Source of the DNA: Faecalicatena orotica
GTDB taxonomy: Bacteria; Bacillota; Clostridia; Lachnospirales; Lachnospiraceae
Length of the DNA stretch: 64,000 bases
Assembly: GCF_003149245.1 (NCBI RefSeq)
Contig: NZ_QGDL01000016.1
Coordinates: 62,001-126,000, forward strand
Direction of reading: 5' to 3'
This document shows positions 9,743 through 18,604 of the stretch, one piece after another (the first letter of the stretch is position 1; every line of letters starts with the position of its first letter). The translations under genes were made by a program, and so were the position numbers. The notes beneath the pieces are model-generated. The model was given only the letters and a program-made list of their open reading frames with translations, had not been told where the DNA came from and ran no database searches.

Positions 9743-11032
9743 ATGTTAGACATTAAATTTGTAAGAAACAATCCAGAAGAGGTAAAGCAGAACATCAGAA
9801 ATAAGTTTCAGGATTCAAAGCTCCCATTAGTTGATGAAGTACTCGAGCTGGATAAGAGAAACCGGGAGATTAAACAGGAAGTAGAAGCACTGCGTGCAGA
9901 GAAGAATAAGATTTCCAAACAGATTGGCGCCCTCATGGGTCAGGGAAAAAAGGAAGAGGCAGAAGCTGTTAAAAAGCAGATTGCTGAAAATGCTGACAGA
10001 ATAGAAACACTTTCTGCAGAGGAAAAAGAAGTAGAAGAAAACATCAAACAGAAGATGATGATTATACCGAATATCATTGATCCATCTGTTCCAATAGGAA
10101 AAGACGACAGTGAAAATGTAGAAATAGAAAGGTACGGCGAGCCTGTAGTACCGGACTTTGAGATTCCATATCATACTGAGATCATGGAGAAGTTTAACGG
10201 AATTGATCTGGACAGCGCGAGAAGAGTTGCCGGAAATGGATTCTACTATCTGATGGGGGATATAGCGCGCCTTCATTCCGCTGTAATCTCATATGCAAGA
10301 GACTTCATGATTAACAGAGGATTCACATATTGTGTACCGCCTTTCATGATCAGAAGCAATGTCGTAACAGGCGTTATGAGTTTTGCAGAAATGGATGCCA
10401 TGATGTATAAGATCGAGGGTGAAGACCTGTATCTGATCGGTACAAGTGAACATTCCATGATCGGTAAATTTATTGATACACAGCTGACTGAAGAGGAACT
10501 TCCCCAGACACTGACAAGCTATTCACCATGTTTTAGAAAAGAAAAAGGTGCACACGGAATAGAAGAGAGAGGTGTATACCGCATCCATCAATTTGAAAAG
10601 CAGGAAATGATCGTTGTCTGCAAACCGGAAGAGAGTATGCAGTGGTATGATAAGTTGTGGCAGAACACGGTAGATCTGTTCCGTTCACTGGATATCCCTG
10701 TCCGTACGTTAGAGTGCTGCTCAGGAGATCTGGCAGACCTGAAAGTGAAATCAGTAGATGTTGAAGCTTGGTCACCGAGACAGAAAAAATATTTTGAAGT
10801 AGGAAGCTGCTCTAACCTCGGGGATGCTCAGGCAAGAAGACTGGGAATCAGAGTAAAAGGTGCAGATGGCAAATATTTTGCGCATACACTAAATAATACA
10901 GTAGTGGCGCCGCCGAGAATGTTGATTGCTTTTCTTGAAAATAATCTCCAGGCAGATGGTTCTGTAAAGATACCGGAAGCACTTCAGCCATATATGGGCG
11001 GAAATACTGAAATTGCTGTAAAAAAGAAATAG
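9743..11032 (+). CDS. serS: Seryl-tRNA synthetase
   Basis: SerRS charges tRNA-Ser and also provides Ser-tRNA for selenocysteine and other uses. The protein has 429 residues with an N-terminal antiparallel coiled-coil arm (about residues 25-105, rich in Lys/Glu). A class II catalytic core follows, with motif 2 (CFRKEKGAHGIEERGVYRIHQF) and motif 3 near the end (NNTVVAPPRMLIAFLEN). The ribosome-binding site is GAGGAGG. The 83-bp leader is too short for a T-box and shows none. Confidence 0.96.
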   Translation: MLDIKFVRNNPEEVKQNIRNKFQDSKLPLVDEVLELDKRNREIKQEVEALRAEKNKISKQIGALMGQGKKEEAEAVKKQIAENADRIETLSAEEKEVEENIKQKMMIIPNIIDPSVPIGKDDSENVEIERYGEPVVPDFEIPYHTEIMEKFNGIDLDSARRVAGNGFYYLMGDIARLHSAVISYARDFMINRGFTYCVPPFMIRSNVVTGVMSFAEMDAMMYKIEGEDLYLIGTSEHSMIGKFIDTQLTEEELPQTLTSYSPCFRKEKGAHGIEERGVYRIHQFEKQEMIVVCKPEESMQWYDKLWQNTVDLFRSLDIPVRTLECCSGDLADLKVKSVDVEAWSPRQKKYFEVGSCSNLGDAQARRLGIRVKGADGKYFAHTLNNTVVAPPRMLIAFLENNLQADGSVKIPEALQPYMGGNTEIAVKKK

Positions 11033-11046
11033 ATTTGGAGAACATT

Positions 11047-11922
11047 ATGCATCAATACCTAAAAGCAATTGGTTTCAATAACTTGAAGACAAAGAATGAT
11101 TTAAAAGAACTTCTGAAACAGGTAGAAACTAATTTTACGCATCAGACAATTGTGTCATATAAGGATTGGGCAGATTACTGTGAGTTCCAGAAGGAATACG
11201 GGCAGAATGTAGGTATTACAATCTGCGGGGAACTAGATGAAGAAGAGAATTTTGATGCAGATTATTACTTTCCATATTTTGAAGGAAGCGGAATCACTAC
11301 TTATGCAGATGTAGCCGTAGACAAAAGAATTGAAAAGGAACAGTATGTAGGTATCTGTGAAGACCCGAAAGTCGGCATCAGCCTGATCTTCCATCTCCAG
11401 AATGGAATTGAGTATATGAGGGAGCGCCAGCTGGGACTCGTGAACGGCATGGCGACCTCAGTTACGTTTTCAGGGCTCGCATTGTCAGGAAAGATACTTT
11501 TTCCTGTGAGAAAGAGTGAGGAACAGGTTAAGACGGAGAGGGAGGCATCCGATAACAGAAAACTGCTGCTTGATGCAGCAAGAAGCGGTGACCCGACTGC
11601 AATCGAGACACTGACGCTTGATGATATCGATACATACTCAAAGGTATCGAGACGTCTTATGAAAGAGGATATCTTCACCATCGTTGATACATATTTTATG
11701 CCTTATGGTGTGGAATGTGACCTGTACTCAATCATGGGCGAGATACTGGCCGTAAGAAAGCGGGAGAATATCCTGACAAAAGAACCTTTATATCAGATGA
11801 AACTCGATGTGAATGAGCTGCAGTTTGATATCTGTGTTCCTGCAAACGAGGTAATGGGGGAACCAGAGATCGGCAGACGTTTTAAAGGTACTATATGGCT
11901 GCAGGGATATATTAATTTTTAA
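11047..11922 (+). CDS. DUF3881 family protein
   Basis: This 291-residue soluble protein matches the DUF3881 family known from Lachnospiraceae. Features include the N-terminal MHQYLKAIGF, the DADYYFPYFEGSG block and a charged central helix. There is no signal peptide or membrane segment, and the function is unknown. The ATG at 11047 is preferred over the TTG at 11035, because TTGGAG supplies its ribosome-binding site. It begins 14 bp after serS and is probably cotranscribed with it. Confidence 0.8.
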   Translation: MHQYLKAIGFNNLKTKNDLKELLKQVETNFTHQTIVSYKDWADYCEFQKEYGQNVGITICGELDEEENFDADYYFPYFEGSGITTYADVAVDKRIEKEQYVGICEDPKVGISLIFHLQNGIEYMRERQLGLVNGMATSVTFSGLALSGKILFPVRKSEEQVKTEREASDNRKLLLDAARSGDPTAIETLTLDDIDTYSKVSRRLMKEDIFTIVDTYFMPYGVECDLYSIMGEILAVRKRENILTKEPLYQMKLDVNELQFDICVPANEVMGEPEIGRRFKGTIWLQGYINF

Positions 11923-12083
11923 ATAAAACGGGAAGAATGAAAGAAGTATAGGAAATATATAAAGTTTCATAACTATAAAATTTAAAATTCTTCTAAAATT
12001 CTTCCCGAAAAAAGTTGAGAAAATTTGAGTTTCATGTTATATTAATAGTTGTGTTCAGGAAATAAGTAAATAAAGTTTTATAA

Positions 12084-12157
12084 GTTTCTGTAGCTCAGCA
12101 GGATAGAGCGTCCGCCTCCTAAGCGGAAGGCCAGCGGTTCGAATCCGCTCAGGAACG
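12084..12157 (+). tRNA. tRNA-Arg (anticodon CCT)
   Basis: The sequence folds as a full cloverleaf. Acceptor GTTTCTG pairs with CAGGAAC, the D stem is GCTC/GAGC, and the anticodon stem TCCGC/GCGGA closes the loop CTCCTAA (anticodon CCT, reading AGG). The T arm is AGCGG-TTCGAAT-CCGCT, and the discriminator is G. CCA is not encoded. Its 3' half is duplicated at 13795-13894. Confidence 0.96.
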
Positions 12158-12215
12158 CTAATGAAAAAAGTCGGAGATACCTTGGAAAATAAAGGGCTTC
12201 GGCTTTTTTGTTTGG
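12116..12215. repeat. Direct repeat, left copy (tRNA-Arg 3' half plus terminator; att-like)
   Basis: About 100 bp from the anticodon loop of tRNA-Arg through its terminator recur at 13795-13894 with one substitution (AATGAAAA versus AATGGAAA). This is the pattern left when a tRNA-targeting integrative element enters in the anticodon loop and restores the gene. Confidence 0.9.
12190..12210 (+). terminator. Terminator after tRNA-Arg
   Basis: AAAGGGC-TTCG-GCTTTTTT forms a short UUCG-loop hairpin ending in a T run. An identical copy lies in the downstream repeat (13869-13889). Confidence 0.75.
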
Positions 12216-12690
12216 AATAATTGGGGGGTGAGAGATTTGATAATGCAAATACCGTTTTTGCTAATTGGAGAAAAAAGCAGTTAAAAATGCTGTAATTTAA
12301 AATGCGAATGTTGTTATCTTTTTTCTTGTTTATAATGATATCAGTTCCTATTTATGCATAGTTAAACTTACTACTGCTTCCGTTTATAATAAGTGCTTGG
12401 CTAAGTTAACGCCTAAAGAAGAAAATAAATATCAAGCAATATTAGAAAAATAAACAGAGGGAAGAAAATTTGAAATAAAAAATTTTTACAATCAATATTA
12501 TTTAGCAGCACGTAATTGTCCCAAAAGATTAACCTTTTCTATGTGGATTTATGTGTTAAAAAGCCTGTAAAATGGTACAATGGAATTGTAAGAAAAAAGT
12601 TTTAAGGTTGCAATTTGTGATTTCAAGTATAGAAAAATACTAACTTGAGGATTCAATTTGCAATTTCAAGTTTAAGAAAGGATTAAATGT
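12216..12690. other. AT-rich non-coding stretch inside the tRNA-bounded unit
   Basis: No intact gene is visible. A short frame at 12302 (MRMLLSFFLFIMISVPIYA, then stop) looks like a broken signal peptide or membrane segment, and a later fragment reads AKLTPKEENKYQAILEK before a stop, which suggests decayed coding sequence. The last 80 bp carry two copies of a motif related to TTGTGATTTCAAG. Confidence 0.5.
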
Positions 12691-13653
12691 ATGGTAAAAA
12701 CAGAACAGACCACTTTGGCAGAAGCAGATGAAAATATACAGATATCAACTGTAGAATCAGCTCAATCTGATATAAAAAATTTTATATATGTGGTTCGCAA
12801 TCAGCAAGTGATGATAGACAGCGATTTAGCAATGTTATATCAAGTGGAAACGAGGACGTTGAATCAAGCCGTAAAAAGAAACATGGCACGATTTCCAGAA
12901 AAATTTCGTTTTCAATTATCTGAAAGTGAATATGAAAACTTGAAATCACAATTTGTGATTTCAAGCAATGAAGAAAGTGGTCATGGTGGCAGACGTACGC
13001 TTCCTTATGTGTTTACTGAACAAGGAATTGCTATGCTATCTGCTGTTTTGCGTAGTGATATAGCAGTACAGATTAGTATCAATATTATGGATGCTTTTGT
13101 GGAAATGCGGCAATTCATTGCCAATAATTCTCTGCTTTTTGAGCGTATCAGTCATGTAGAACTAAAGCAGTTGGAATATCAGAAGCGGACGGATGAAAAG
13201 CTGGAGCAGATATTTGAATACATATCTGAGCATGAAGAAGCAAGCCAGAAGATATTTTTTGATGGACAGATTTATGATGCGTTTAGCCTGATTGTCAGTT
13301 TGATACAAAAGGCAGAAAAAGAAATTGCACTTATAGACGGATATGTAGATGTGGAAACATTGAATTTGTTTTCCAAGAAAAAAGAAAATGTGGCTGTGAC
13401 TATTTACACGCAGAAACGGACGCGGCTTACGAAAACAGATATGCAGAATTTTAATGCACAATATCCGACATTGAATGTGAAATATACAAATGTGTTCCAT
13501 GACCGTTTCTTAATCATTGACAGAGAAAAAGCTTATCATGTGGGAGCATCATTAAAAGATGCAGGCAAAAAATGTTTTGGCATTAACCTTATTCAAGATG
13601 TAGGAATTGTCAAAGACATATTGCAGCGGTTAGAATTGGAAATGGAGGAATAA
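12691..13653 (+). CDS. ORF6N-domain protein with PLD-like C-terminal region
   Basis: The N-terminal region (about residues 28-120: FIYVVRNQQVMIDSDLAMLYQVETR... and YVFTEQGIAMLSAVL) is an ORF6N domain, common in phage antirepressor-type and mobile-element proteins. A coiled linker follows. The C-terminal half (ALIDGYVDVETLNLF... NVFHDRFLIIDREKAYHVGASLKDAGKK) resembles the phospholipase-D-like fold found joined to ORF6N, with HDRF and the GASLKD region as candidate active-site residues. It is the only intact gene between the tRNA-Arg repeats. DNA-binding or nuclease activity is inference. A 27-bp palindrome lies in its coding sequence. Confidence 0.8.
   Translation: MVKTEQTTLAEADENIQISTVESAQSDIKNFIYVVRNQQVMIDSDLAMLYQVETRTLNQAVKRNMARFPEKFRFQLSESEYENLKSQFVISSNEESGHGGRRTLPYVFTEQGIAMLSAVLRSDIAVQISINIMDAFVEMRQFIANNSLLFERISHVELKQLEYQKRTDEKLEQIFEYISEHEEASQKIFFDGQIYDAFSLIVSLIQKAEKEIALIDGYVDVETLNLFSKKKENVAVTIYTQKRTRLTKTDMQNFNAQYPTLNVKYTNVFHDRFLIIDREKAYHVGASLKDAGKKCFGINLIQDVGIVKDILQRLELEMEE
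12939..12965. repeat. 27-bp perfect palindrome inside the ORF6N gene
   Basis: The 13-bp arm CTTGAAATCACAA, one central T, then TTGTGATTTCAAG. The right arm recurs exactly at 12615-12627 upstream of the gene and in diverged form at 12656-12668. Confidence 0.9.
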
Positions 13654-13794
13654 TGCTTTAAACCGCAAATAGCCACTTCAAGTTTGACGGAGGCAAACGG
13701 GGAGTGAGAGAATATATTTGTCTTTGGGTAACAGCAGGGATATAAAGGGATTAGTTAAACTTATAAGGAAGCTGCTTTATACCTGGAAAACCAT

Positions 13795-13894
13795 CTCCTA
13801 AGCGGAAGGCCAGCGGTTCGAATCCGCTCAGGAACGCTAATGGAAAAAGTCGGAGATACCTTGGAAAATAAAGGGCTTCGGCTTTTTTGTTTGG
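13795..13894. repeat. Direct repeat, right copy (partial tRNA-Arg; att-like)
   Basis: This copy carries the anticodon-loop-to-3'-end half of tRNA-Arg plus its terminator, offset exactly 1,679 bp from the left copy. The 5' half of the tRNA is absent (CCATCTCCTA replaces CGCCTCCTA), so this is not a functional tRNA. It marks the right junction of an integrated unit. Confidence 0.9.
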
Positions 13895-13983
13895 GAATAA
13901 TAGGGGGCAACCCCTAAAGAAAAAAATTGTGGATGCGTAATATAATTTAAAAAACGACTTTCAATTTGATGGGGGTATATAAA

Positions 13984-14424
13984 ATGAAAATTATTGAAGT
14001 AACAGACAGAAATTCGCTGATAGAGCAGTTATTAAAAGTGTGGGAAAGTTCTGTAAAGGCAACACATCTCTTTCTATCGGTTAGTGAAATAGAAGACATT
14101 AAGAAGTATGTACCACAAGCACTTAATGAGATCCCCCAATTAATTATTGTTGAAAACGAAAATCAAGTTCCAGTTGGTTTTATGGGTATTGTAGAACAAC
14201 ACCTTGAAATGCTTTTTATTTCTCATGAGGAAAGAAGGAAAGGAATTGGTAAAGAACTGCTTAAATATGGAATAGATAAATATTCGGTTAATGATTTAGC
14301 CGTTAATGAACAAAATCCTCTTGCTAAAGGTTTCTATGAATACATGGGATTTGAAGTTTATAAAAGAACAGAATGTGATGAACAAGGTAATCCATATCCA
14401 CTTTTATATATGAGGTTAGCTTGA
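13984..14424 (+). CDS. GNAT family N-acetyltransferase
   Basis: This 146-residue protein has the GNAT motif A (MLFISHEERRKGIGKELLKYG) for acetyl-CoA binding and the motif B region NPLAKGFYEYMGFEVYKRTE. The acceptor substrate is unknown. I chose the ATG at 13984, preceded by GGGGGTATAT, over the upstream TTG/ATG pair at 13966/13969. It lies 90 bp after the right tRNA repeat in AT-rich DNA and may have come with an integrated element. Confidence 0.85.
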   Translation: MKIIEVTDRNSLIEQLLKVWESSVKATHLFLSVSEIEDIKKYVPQALNEIPQLIIVENENQVPVGFMGIVEQHLEMLFISHEERRKGIGKELLKYGIDKYSVNDLAVNEQNPLAKGFYEYMGFEVYKRTECDEQGNPYPLLYMRLA

Positions 14425-14588
14425 TAAATTTCAAAAGCCACAAAGACAACATTCCGTTCTTCATCTATATGTGTCACTACAAAATAGTCTGAAAGTATAT
14501 CAGTCATGTAAAACTAAAGCAATTGTAATCATTTGAAAACCATGTATAATTAATATTAATATAGATTAGATTGTAAGGAGGTATATTT

Positions 14589-15614
14589 GTGAAGCGGATT
14601 ACGTTAGGTACGACGGGCATTACTGTGCCACAGAATGCTTTTGGCGCCTTGCCTGTTCAGAGGGTGGACATGGAGATGGCGTCTTTGATTTTGAGAAGGG
14701 CCTATGAGGGCGGAATGACTTTTTTTGATACTGCCAGAGCCTATAGTGATAGTGAGCAGAAGATTGGTAAGGCGCTCGGGGAGGTTAGAGATAAGATTTT
14801 TCTTGCCAGTAAGACAATGGCGAGGACACCGGAGGCGTTTTGGTGTGATCTTGAGGAATCGCTTCGGATGCTTCAGACGGACTACATAGATATCTACCAG
14901 TTTCATTGTGTGGATACTTGTTACCGGCCAGGGGACGGGACTGGCATGTATGAATGTATGCAGAAGGCGAAGGAGCAGGGAAAAATACTCCATATTGGCG
15001 TAACTTCCCATAAGCTTGAAGTGGCAAGGGAGTGTGTAAAGTCGGGACTCTATGAGACAATGCAGTATCCGCTCAGCTATCTTTCTATTGACAAGGAGCT
15101 GGAGTTGGTTGATATGTGTAAAGAACAGAAAATGGGATTTATTGCCATGAAGGGTCTGGCAGGAGGGCTGATTAACAACTCCCGCGCGGCTTTTGCGTTT
15201 ATGTCCCAGTTCGACCATGTACTGCCGATATGGGGGATTCAGAAGCTGGAAGAGTTGGAGGAGTGGCTTGGATATATGGAGCATCCTCCGGTTCTGGATG
15301 AGGAGATAACTGTATTTATTGAAAAGGAAAAACTGGAGCTGACAGGGGATTTCTGTCGTGGATGTGGATACTGTTTGCCGTGTCCGGCTGAGATTCCAAT
15401 CAATAACTGCGCAAGGATGTCACAGATGATCCGAAGGGCTCCATCTGCTGACTGGTTAAGTTCCCAGTGGCAGGATAATATGAAGAAGATAGAGAATTGT
15501 CTGAATTGTGGGGAGTGTAAGAAGAGGTGTCCTTATGAGCTCAATACGCCGGAGCTGTTGAAAAAGAATTATGAGGATTATAAGAAAATTCTGGCGGGGG
15601 AAGTGGATGTCTAA
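14589..15614 (+). CDS. Aldo/keto reductase with C-terminal 4Fe-4S ferredoxin domain
   Basis: The N-terminal TIM barrel (about residues 1-240) shows aldo/keto reductase features: DTARAYSDSEQKIGKAL with the catalytic Asp and Tyr, and IYQFHCVD. The C-terminal region carries Cys clusters CRGCGYCLPCP and CLNCGECKKRCP, which should bind two iron-sulfur clusters, as in the predicted ferredoxin-type subfamily. It probably transfers electrons between ferredoxin and a carbonyl substrate, which is unknown. The start is GTG at 14589 behind a strong TAAGGAGG site. Confidence 0.9.
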   Translation: MKRITLGTTGITVPQNAFGALPVQRVDMEMASLILRRAYEGGMTFFDTARAYSDSEQKIGKALGEVRDKIFLASKTMARTPEAFWCDLEESLRMLQTDYIDIYQFHCVDTCYRPGDGTGMYECMQKAKEQGKILHIGVTSHKLEVARECVKSGLYETMQYPLSYLSIDKELELVDMCKEQKMGFIAMKGLAGGLINNSRAAFAFMSQFDHVLPIWGIQKLEELEEWLGYMEHPPVLDEEITVFIEKEKLELTGDFCRGCGYCLPCPAEIPINNCARMSQMIRRAPSADWLSSQWQDNMKKIENCLNCGECKKRCPYELNTPELLKKNYEDYKKILAGEVDV

Positions 15615-15656
15615 AAGCGGTGCAGGACGATTATAGCAGCCATTTTGAAAATATTT

Positions 15657-15706
15657 ATATATAAGAAATAGCATCCAGTGGTGACAGGATGCTATTTCTT
15701 ATATAT
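15657..15706. terminator. Bidirectional terminator between aldo/keto reductase and VOC gene
   Basis: TATATAAGAAATAGCATCC pairs perfectly with GGATGCTATTTCTTATATA around a 10-12 base loop, between two convergent genes. T-rich or A-rich flanks serve both directions. Confidence 0.85.
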
Positions 15707-16167
15707 TATTTATACTGTTCTTTCACCTCGACTAATACGCCAAGTGCCTCCGATGTATTGAAATATTCGTAAGCCTCATACCCCTTTTCCTGTTTAAAAA
15801 TGGATTCGAAGCCTGCATTTTTTACAGTCTCTTCATCATTTTCAAGGGGGCCGTCTGATAACAGGCAGATGGAGCAGATTGACGTGCCGTGTTCTTTTAA
15901 CCAGTCTGCCCAGGGATCATTGTTTCCGAGAGGCTGGATAATTTCGAACCAGAAGTTATCACTGAAAACACTCTCCACTTTCATAGGTGTATCTGTAATA
16001 TCAGCACCTTTATACTTCGTAAAAGGTGTTCTTACCTCTTTGTGTTCTCCATCCTGCGCTTCCGGCCCTTTCCCGGTTCCCAGCAGTGTTTTATATGCTG
16101 AAACAGTTTTTTCCAAATCGTCTGTCACTACAATTACTTTAACGATATTCGTTGATGATAATGCCAT
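15706..16167 (-). CDS. VOC (glyoxalase/bleomycin resistance-like) family protein
   Basis: This 153-residue protein has the paired beta-alpha-beta-beta-beta units of the vicinal oxygen chelate fold (IVKVIVVTDDLEKTVSAYKTLLG; WFEIIQPLGNNDPWADWL). Metal-ligand positions are only partly recognisable. Known VOC enzymes include isomerases, epimerases, lyases and dioxygenases; the reaction here is unknown. The ATG at 16167 has GGGAGA upstream and is preferred to 16182. It is the last gene of the GH43 operon, which has a second VOC gene near its start. Confidence 0.8.
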   Translation of the reverse strand: MALSSTNIVKVIVVTDDLEKTVSAYKTLLGTGKGPEAQDGEHKEVRTPFTKYKGADITDTPMKVESVFSDNFWFEIIQPLGNNDPWADWLKEHGTSICSICLLSDGPLENDEETVKNAGFESIFKQEKGYEAYEYFNTSEALGVLVEVKEQYK

Positions 16168-16222
16168 TGTTGTCTCCCTCATGTTATATGTTATTATTTA
16201 CTTGTTTCTTTGCTTACCTGAT

Positions 16223-16966
16223 CTATTTATTCGTAAAACCGCCGTCCGTTATGATTTCAGCACCTGTTACATAAGACGATTCATCGGATGCCAGGAATAA
16301 TGCAACTGCCGCGATTTCGCTGGGTTTTCCGATATGACCGATGGGGAGCTGTGAAATGATATTGTTCCGTATCTCGTCATTGTCATGTACAAAGTCCGTG
16401 AACCCTTGTGTCTCTGTCGGTCCGGGGCTTATTGCATTTGCCCGGATCCCCTTTTCGGCAAGCTCGCCTGTGAAAGAACGGGCCATGGATCTGACCGCCG
16501 CTTTTGCCGCATTATAAACGATGGCGTTTTTCCCGCCCTGAAAACCTGCAATGGATGAGATGAGGACAATTGCGGATTTATTAGACATAAACGGAATAAG
16601 CTTCTGTACTGTGAAAAAGGCAGAAAAAACATTCAAATCCATAATCAGATGAAACTCTTCCGGAGTGATTTCCGGGATCGGGTTTTGAGGTCCGTTTCCG
16701 ACAATCGGAAGTACTGCCTTGACTTTACGCCCTGTTTTTTTTACGGACTCGGCTATTTTCTCCAGATCCTCTACCTTGGTTGCGTCAACCTTCAGAATAT
16801 CGATAACCTGACTGTTTCCCTCATATACTTTTTTAGCGGTTTCCAGATCATAATCAGCTACAATCAAATCAGCGCCTTCGCTCAAAAAACGTTCTGCGAT
16901 AGCCCTGCCGATCCCGTTTGCAGCACCTGTAACAACACACAATTCTTTATCTAATAATTTATTCAT
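16223..16966 (-). CDS. Short-chain dehydrogenase/reductase
   Basis: A classical 247-residue SDR. It has the cofactor motif TGAANGIG near the N-terminus, the catalytic Ser in ISSIAG with YNAAK supplying Tyr and Lys, the SPGPTET segment, and an ending of the GAEIITDGGF type. An Asp after the second strand (VADYDLE) suggests NAD(H) preference. One segment (VLPIVGNGP) replaces the usual NNAG. It sits between GH43 and the last VOC gene, so it probably oxidises or reduces a sugar or aglycone released by the operon. Confidence 0.88.
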   Translation of the reverse strand: MNKLLDKELCVVTGAANGIGRAIAERFLSEGADLIVADYDLETAKKVYEGNSQVIDILKVDATKVEDLEKIAESVKKTGRKVKAVLPIVGNGPQNPIPEITPEEFHLIMDLNVFSAFFTVQKLIPFMSNKSAIVLISSIAGFQGGKNAIVYNAAKAAVRSMARSFTGELAEKGIRANAISPGPTETQGFTDFVHDNDEIRNNIISQLPIGHIGKPSEIAAVALFLASDESSYVTGAEIITDGGFTNK

Positions 16967-16991
16967 AAAATTCTACCGAACCTTTCTGTGT

Positions 16992-18602
16992 CTAAACGAT
17001 ATACTCAAAGAATTCAAACTCTGCTTTGGATTCATAGCCGGAATAATCAACCGCGGCCAGACCTACGAATGCTCCTGTAAAAAAGCCGCCGTAATGGGAA
17101 TTCACATAATCATCAGAAAGAATCATGGCATCATATTTCACAGGTATTCTGTTCCAATCTTCCCCGTTGAAGGAATATTCATAAAAATAGTCCAGATGGT
17201 CGACAACTGTCTTGAACCATATCCATTCGGCATTTTCTGGAATTTTCACAGCGTTCTCTTTCAGGGCAGAAGTGTATCTGCCATTGTCGCACTCGGCAGC
17301 TTCAATCACATTATTGCCTTCATCGTCTTTTGTAATGAAGATCCAGGACCAGTGCTCACTGTTGTAATAATTTGCAAGACCTGCCATTGCCTGATAGCCG
17401 CAGGGGTTGAATTTTACCTTTGTCACAGACTCAAACTCAAAATCTTTCCATCTTCTTGCAATAAAGGATGGGTCGAATTTATTTGAAAGAGAGCCACGGC
17501 CTATCAATTCAAGTTTTCCGCCTCCAGTCTTTCCCATTTTCCCAGAAAAAGGTACCCGCAGTGTGTTCCACTCACCATTCAGCTTATCCGATGAAAAATC
17601 ATCATAAACGGCATTGGTTTCAGGTGCCTCCGTATATATGGCATCCTTCGGGGCATCCACTTCCTTCAGGCCGCCGTGCCCGCCTTCGACTCTCGGCCAA
17701 AGGTCATCATCCCAATAAACCTTCTGGATACTTGTTTCACGGCCAAGCGGGCACCAGCCTCTCGGATCATAAATATTTTCTGTCGCATGATGGAGCGGTC
17801 TTGCACAAAGAGAAGCATAATACCATTCTCCGGAAGGGGTCTCAACAAGGGAGCCATGTCCCTGCTTCTGGAGATAATGGTCGGGCGTGTCGAAGTTGGT
17901 TATGAATGGGCCGTCCGGCTCTGTTTCATAAGGTCCGGTCAGATTCTTTGAGCGGGCAACAACTTCCTGATGTGTCCAGATTGTTCCACCCTGTGCTGCA
18001 AATATGTAATAGTATCCATTAATTTTATAGATATGCGGTCCTTCAACTGTTTTTACATTCGTACCTTCATATACGGTCTTTGCGGTCTCTGGTTTCAGCC
18101 TTTGGCTGACCACGTCATATTCTGTAAGGGTCAGTCCATTAAAGGGATTGTTATATTCACGGTGATCCCATGTCTGCTGGATAAGATATTTTTTCCCGTC
18201 ATCATCATGGAAAAGAGATGCGTCAAAACCAACACCGTTCAGCTTAATGGGACTGCTCCAGGGACCTTTTATATCCTCTGCGGTTACAAGGTAGTTATAC
18301 ATATCCTTAAACGCACCTTCTACCACTTTTACATCTGTGTAGACGAGCCAGAACTTTCCGTCAGCATAGGACAGGTCAGGCGCCCAGATACCGCCGGAGC
18401 ATGGATTGCCTTCCATGTCAAGAAGTTCTACACTGTCCAGAATAGATGTGGTCAGATTCCAATGTACAAGATCTTTCGATTCATGAACTCTGACCCCGGG
18501 AAACCACTCGAATGTGGAAGACGCAATATAATAAGTATCGTCCACTCTGATCATAGACGGGTCCCCGTGAAAACCTGTAAGAACCGGATTCATTATTTTC
18601 AT
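16992..18602 (-). CDS. Glycoside hydrolase family 43 (beta-xylosidase/arabinofuranosidase type)
   Basis: A 536-residue intracellular enzyme with no signal peptide. The N-terminal five-bladed propeller (about residues 1-310) shows the catalytic base Asp14 in GFHGDPS, an FDASLF Asp and the acid in VEGPHIYK. The C-terminal beta-sandwich (about 340-536, with YDDFSSDKLNGEWNTLR) is typical of XynB-like GH43 members. These act on short xylo- or arabino-oligosaccharides, so imported oligomers are the likely substrates. The exact linkage is inferred from family only. It starts 2 bp after the upstream Gfo/Idh gene. Confidence 0.92.
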   Translation of the reverse strand: MKIMNPVLTGFHGDPSMIRVDDTYYIASSTFEWFPGVRVHESKDLVHWNLTTSILDSVELLDMEGNPCSGGIWAPDLSYADGKFWLVYTDVKVVEGAFKDMYNYLVTAEDIKGPWSSPIKLNGVGFDASLFHDDDGKKYLIQQTWDHREYNNPFNGLTLTEYDVVSQRLKPETAKTVYEGTNVKTVEGPHIYKINGYYYIFAAQGGTIWTHQEVVARSKNLTGPYETEPDGPFITNFDTPDHYLQKQGHGSLVETPSGEWYYASLCARPLHHATENIYDPRGWCPLGRETSIQKVYWDDDLWPRVEGGHGGLKEVDAPKDAIYTEAPETNAVYDDFSSDKLNGEWNTLRVPFSGKMGKTGGGKLELIGRGSLSNKFDPSFIARRWKDFEFESVTKVKFNPCGYQAMAGLANYYNSEHWSWIFITKDDEGNNVIEAAECDNGRYTSALKENAVKIPENAEWIWFKTVVDHLDYFYEYSFNGEDWNRIPVKYDAMILSDDYVNSHYGGFFTGAFVGLAAVDYSGYESKAEFEFFEYIV

Positions 18603-18604
18603 TA

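Noticed and set aside
11928-12006. CGGGAAGAAT...ATTCTTCCCG inverted repeat after DUF3881
   Set aside because: The arms are separated by nearly 60 bases and followed by A rather than T, so it is a poor terminator. Kept only as a note.
13795-13868. Second tRNA-Arg gene
   Set aside because: Only the 3' half is present; the acceptor 5' strand, D arm and half the anticodon stem are missing.
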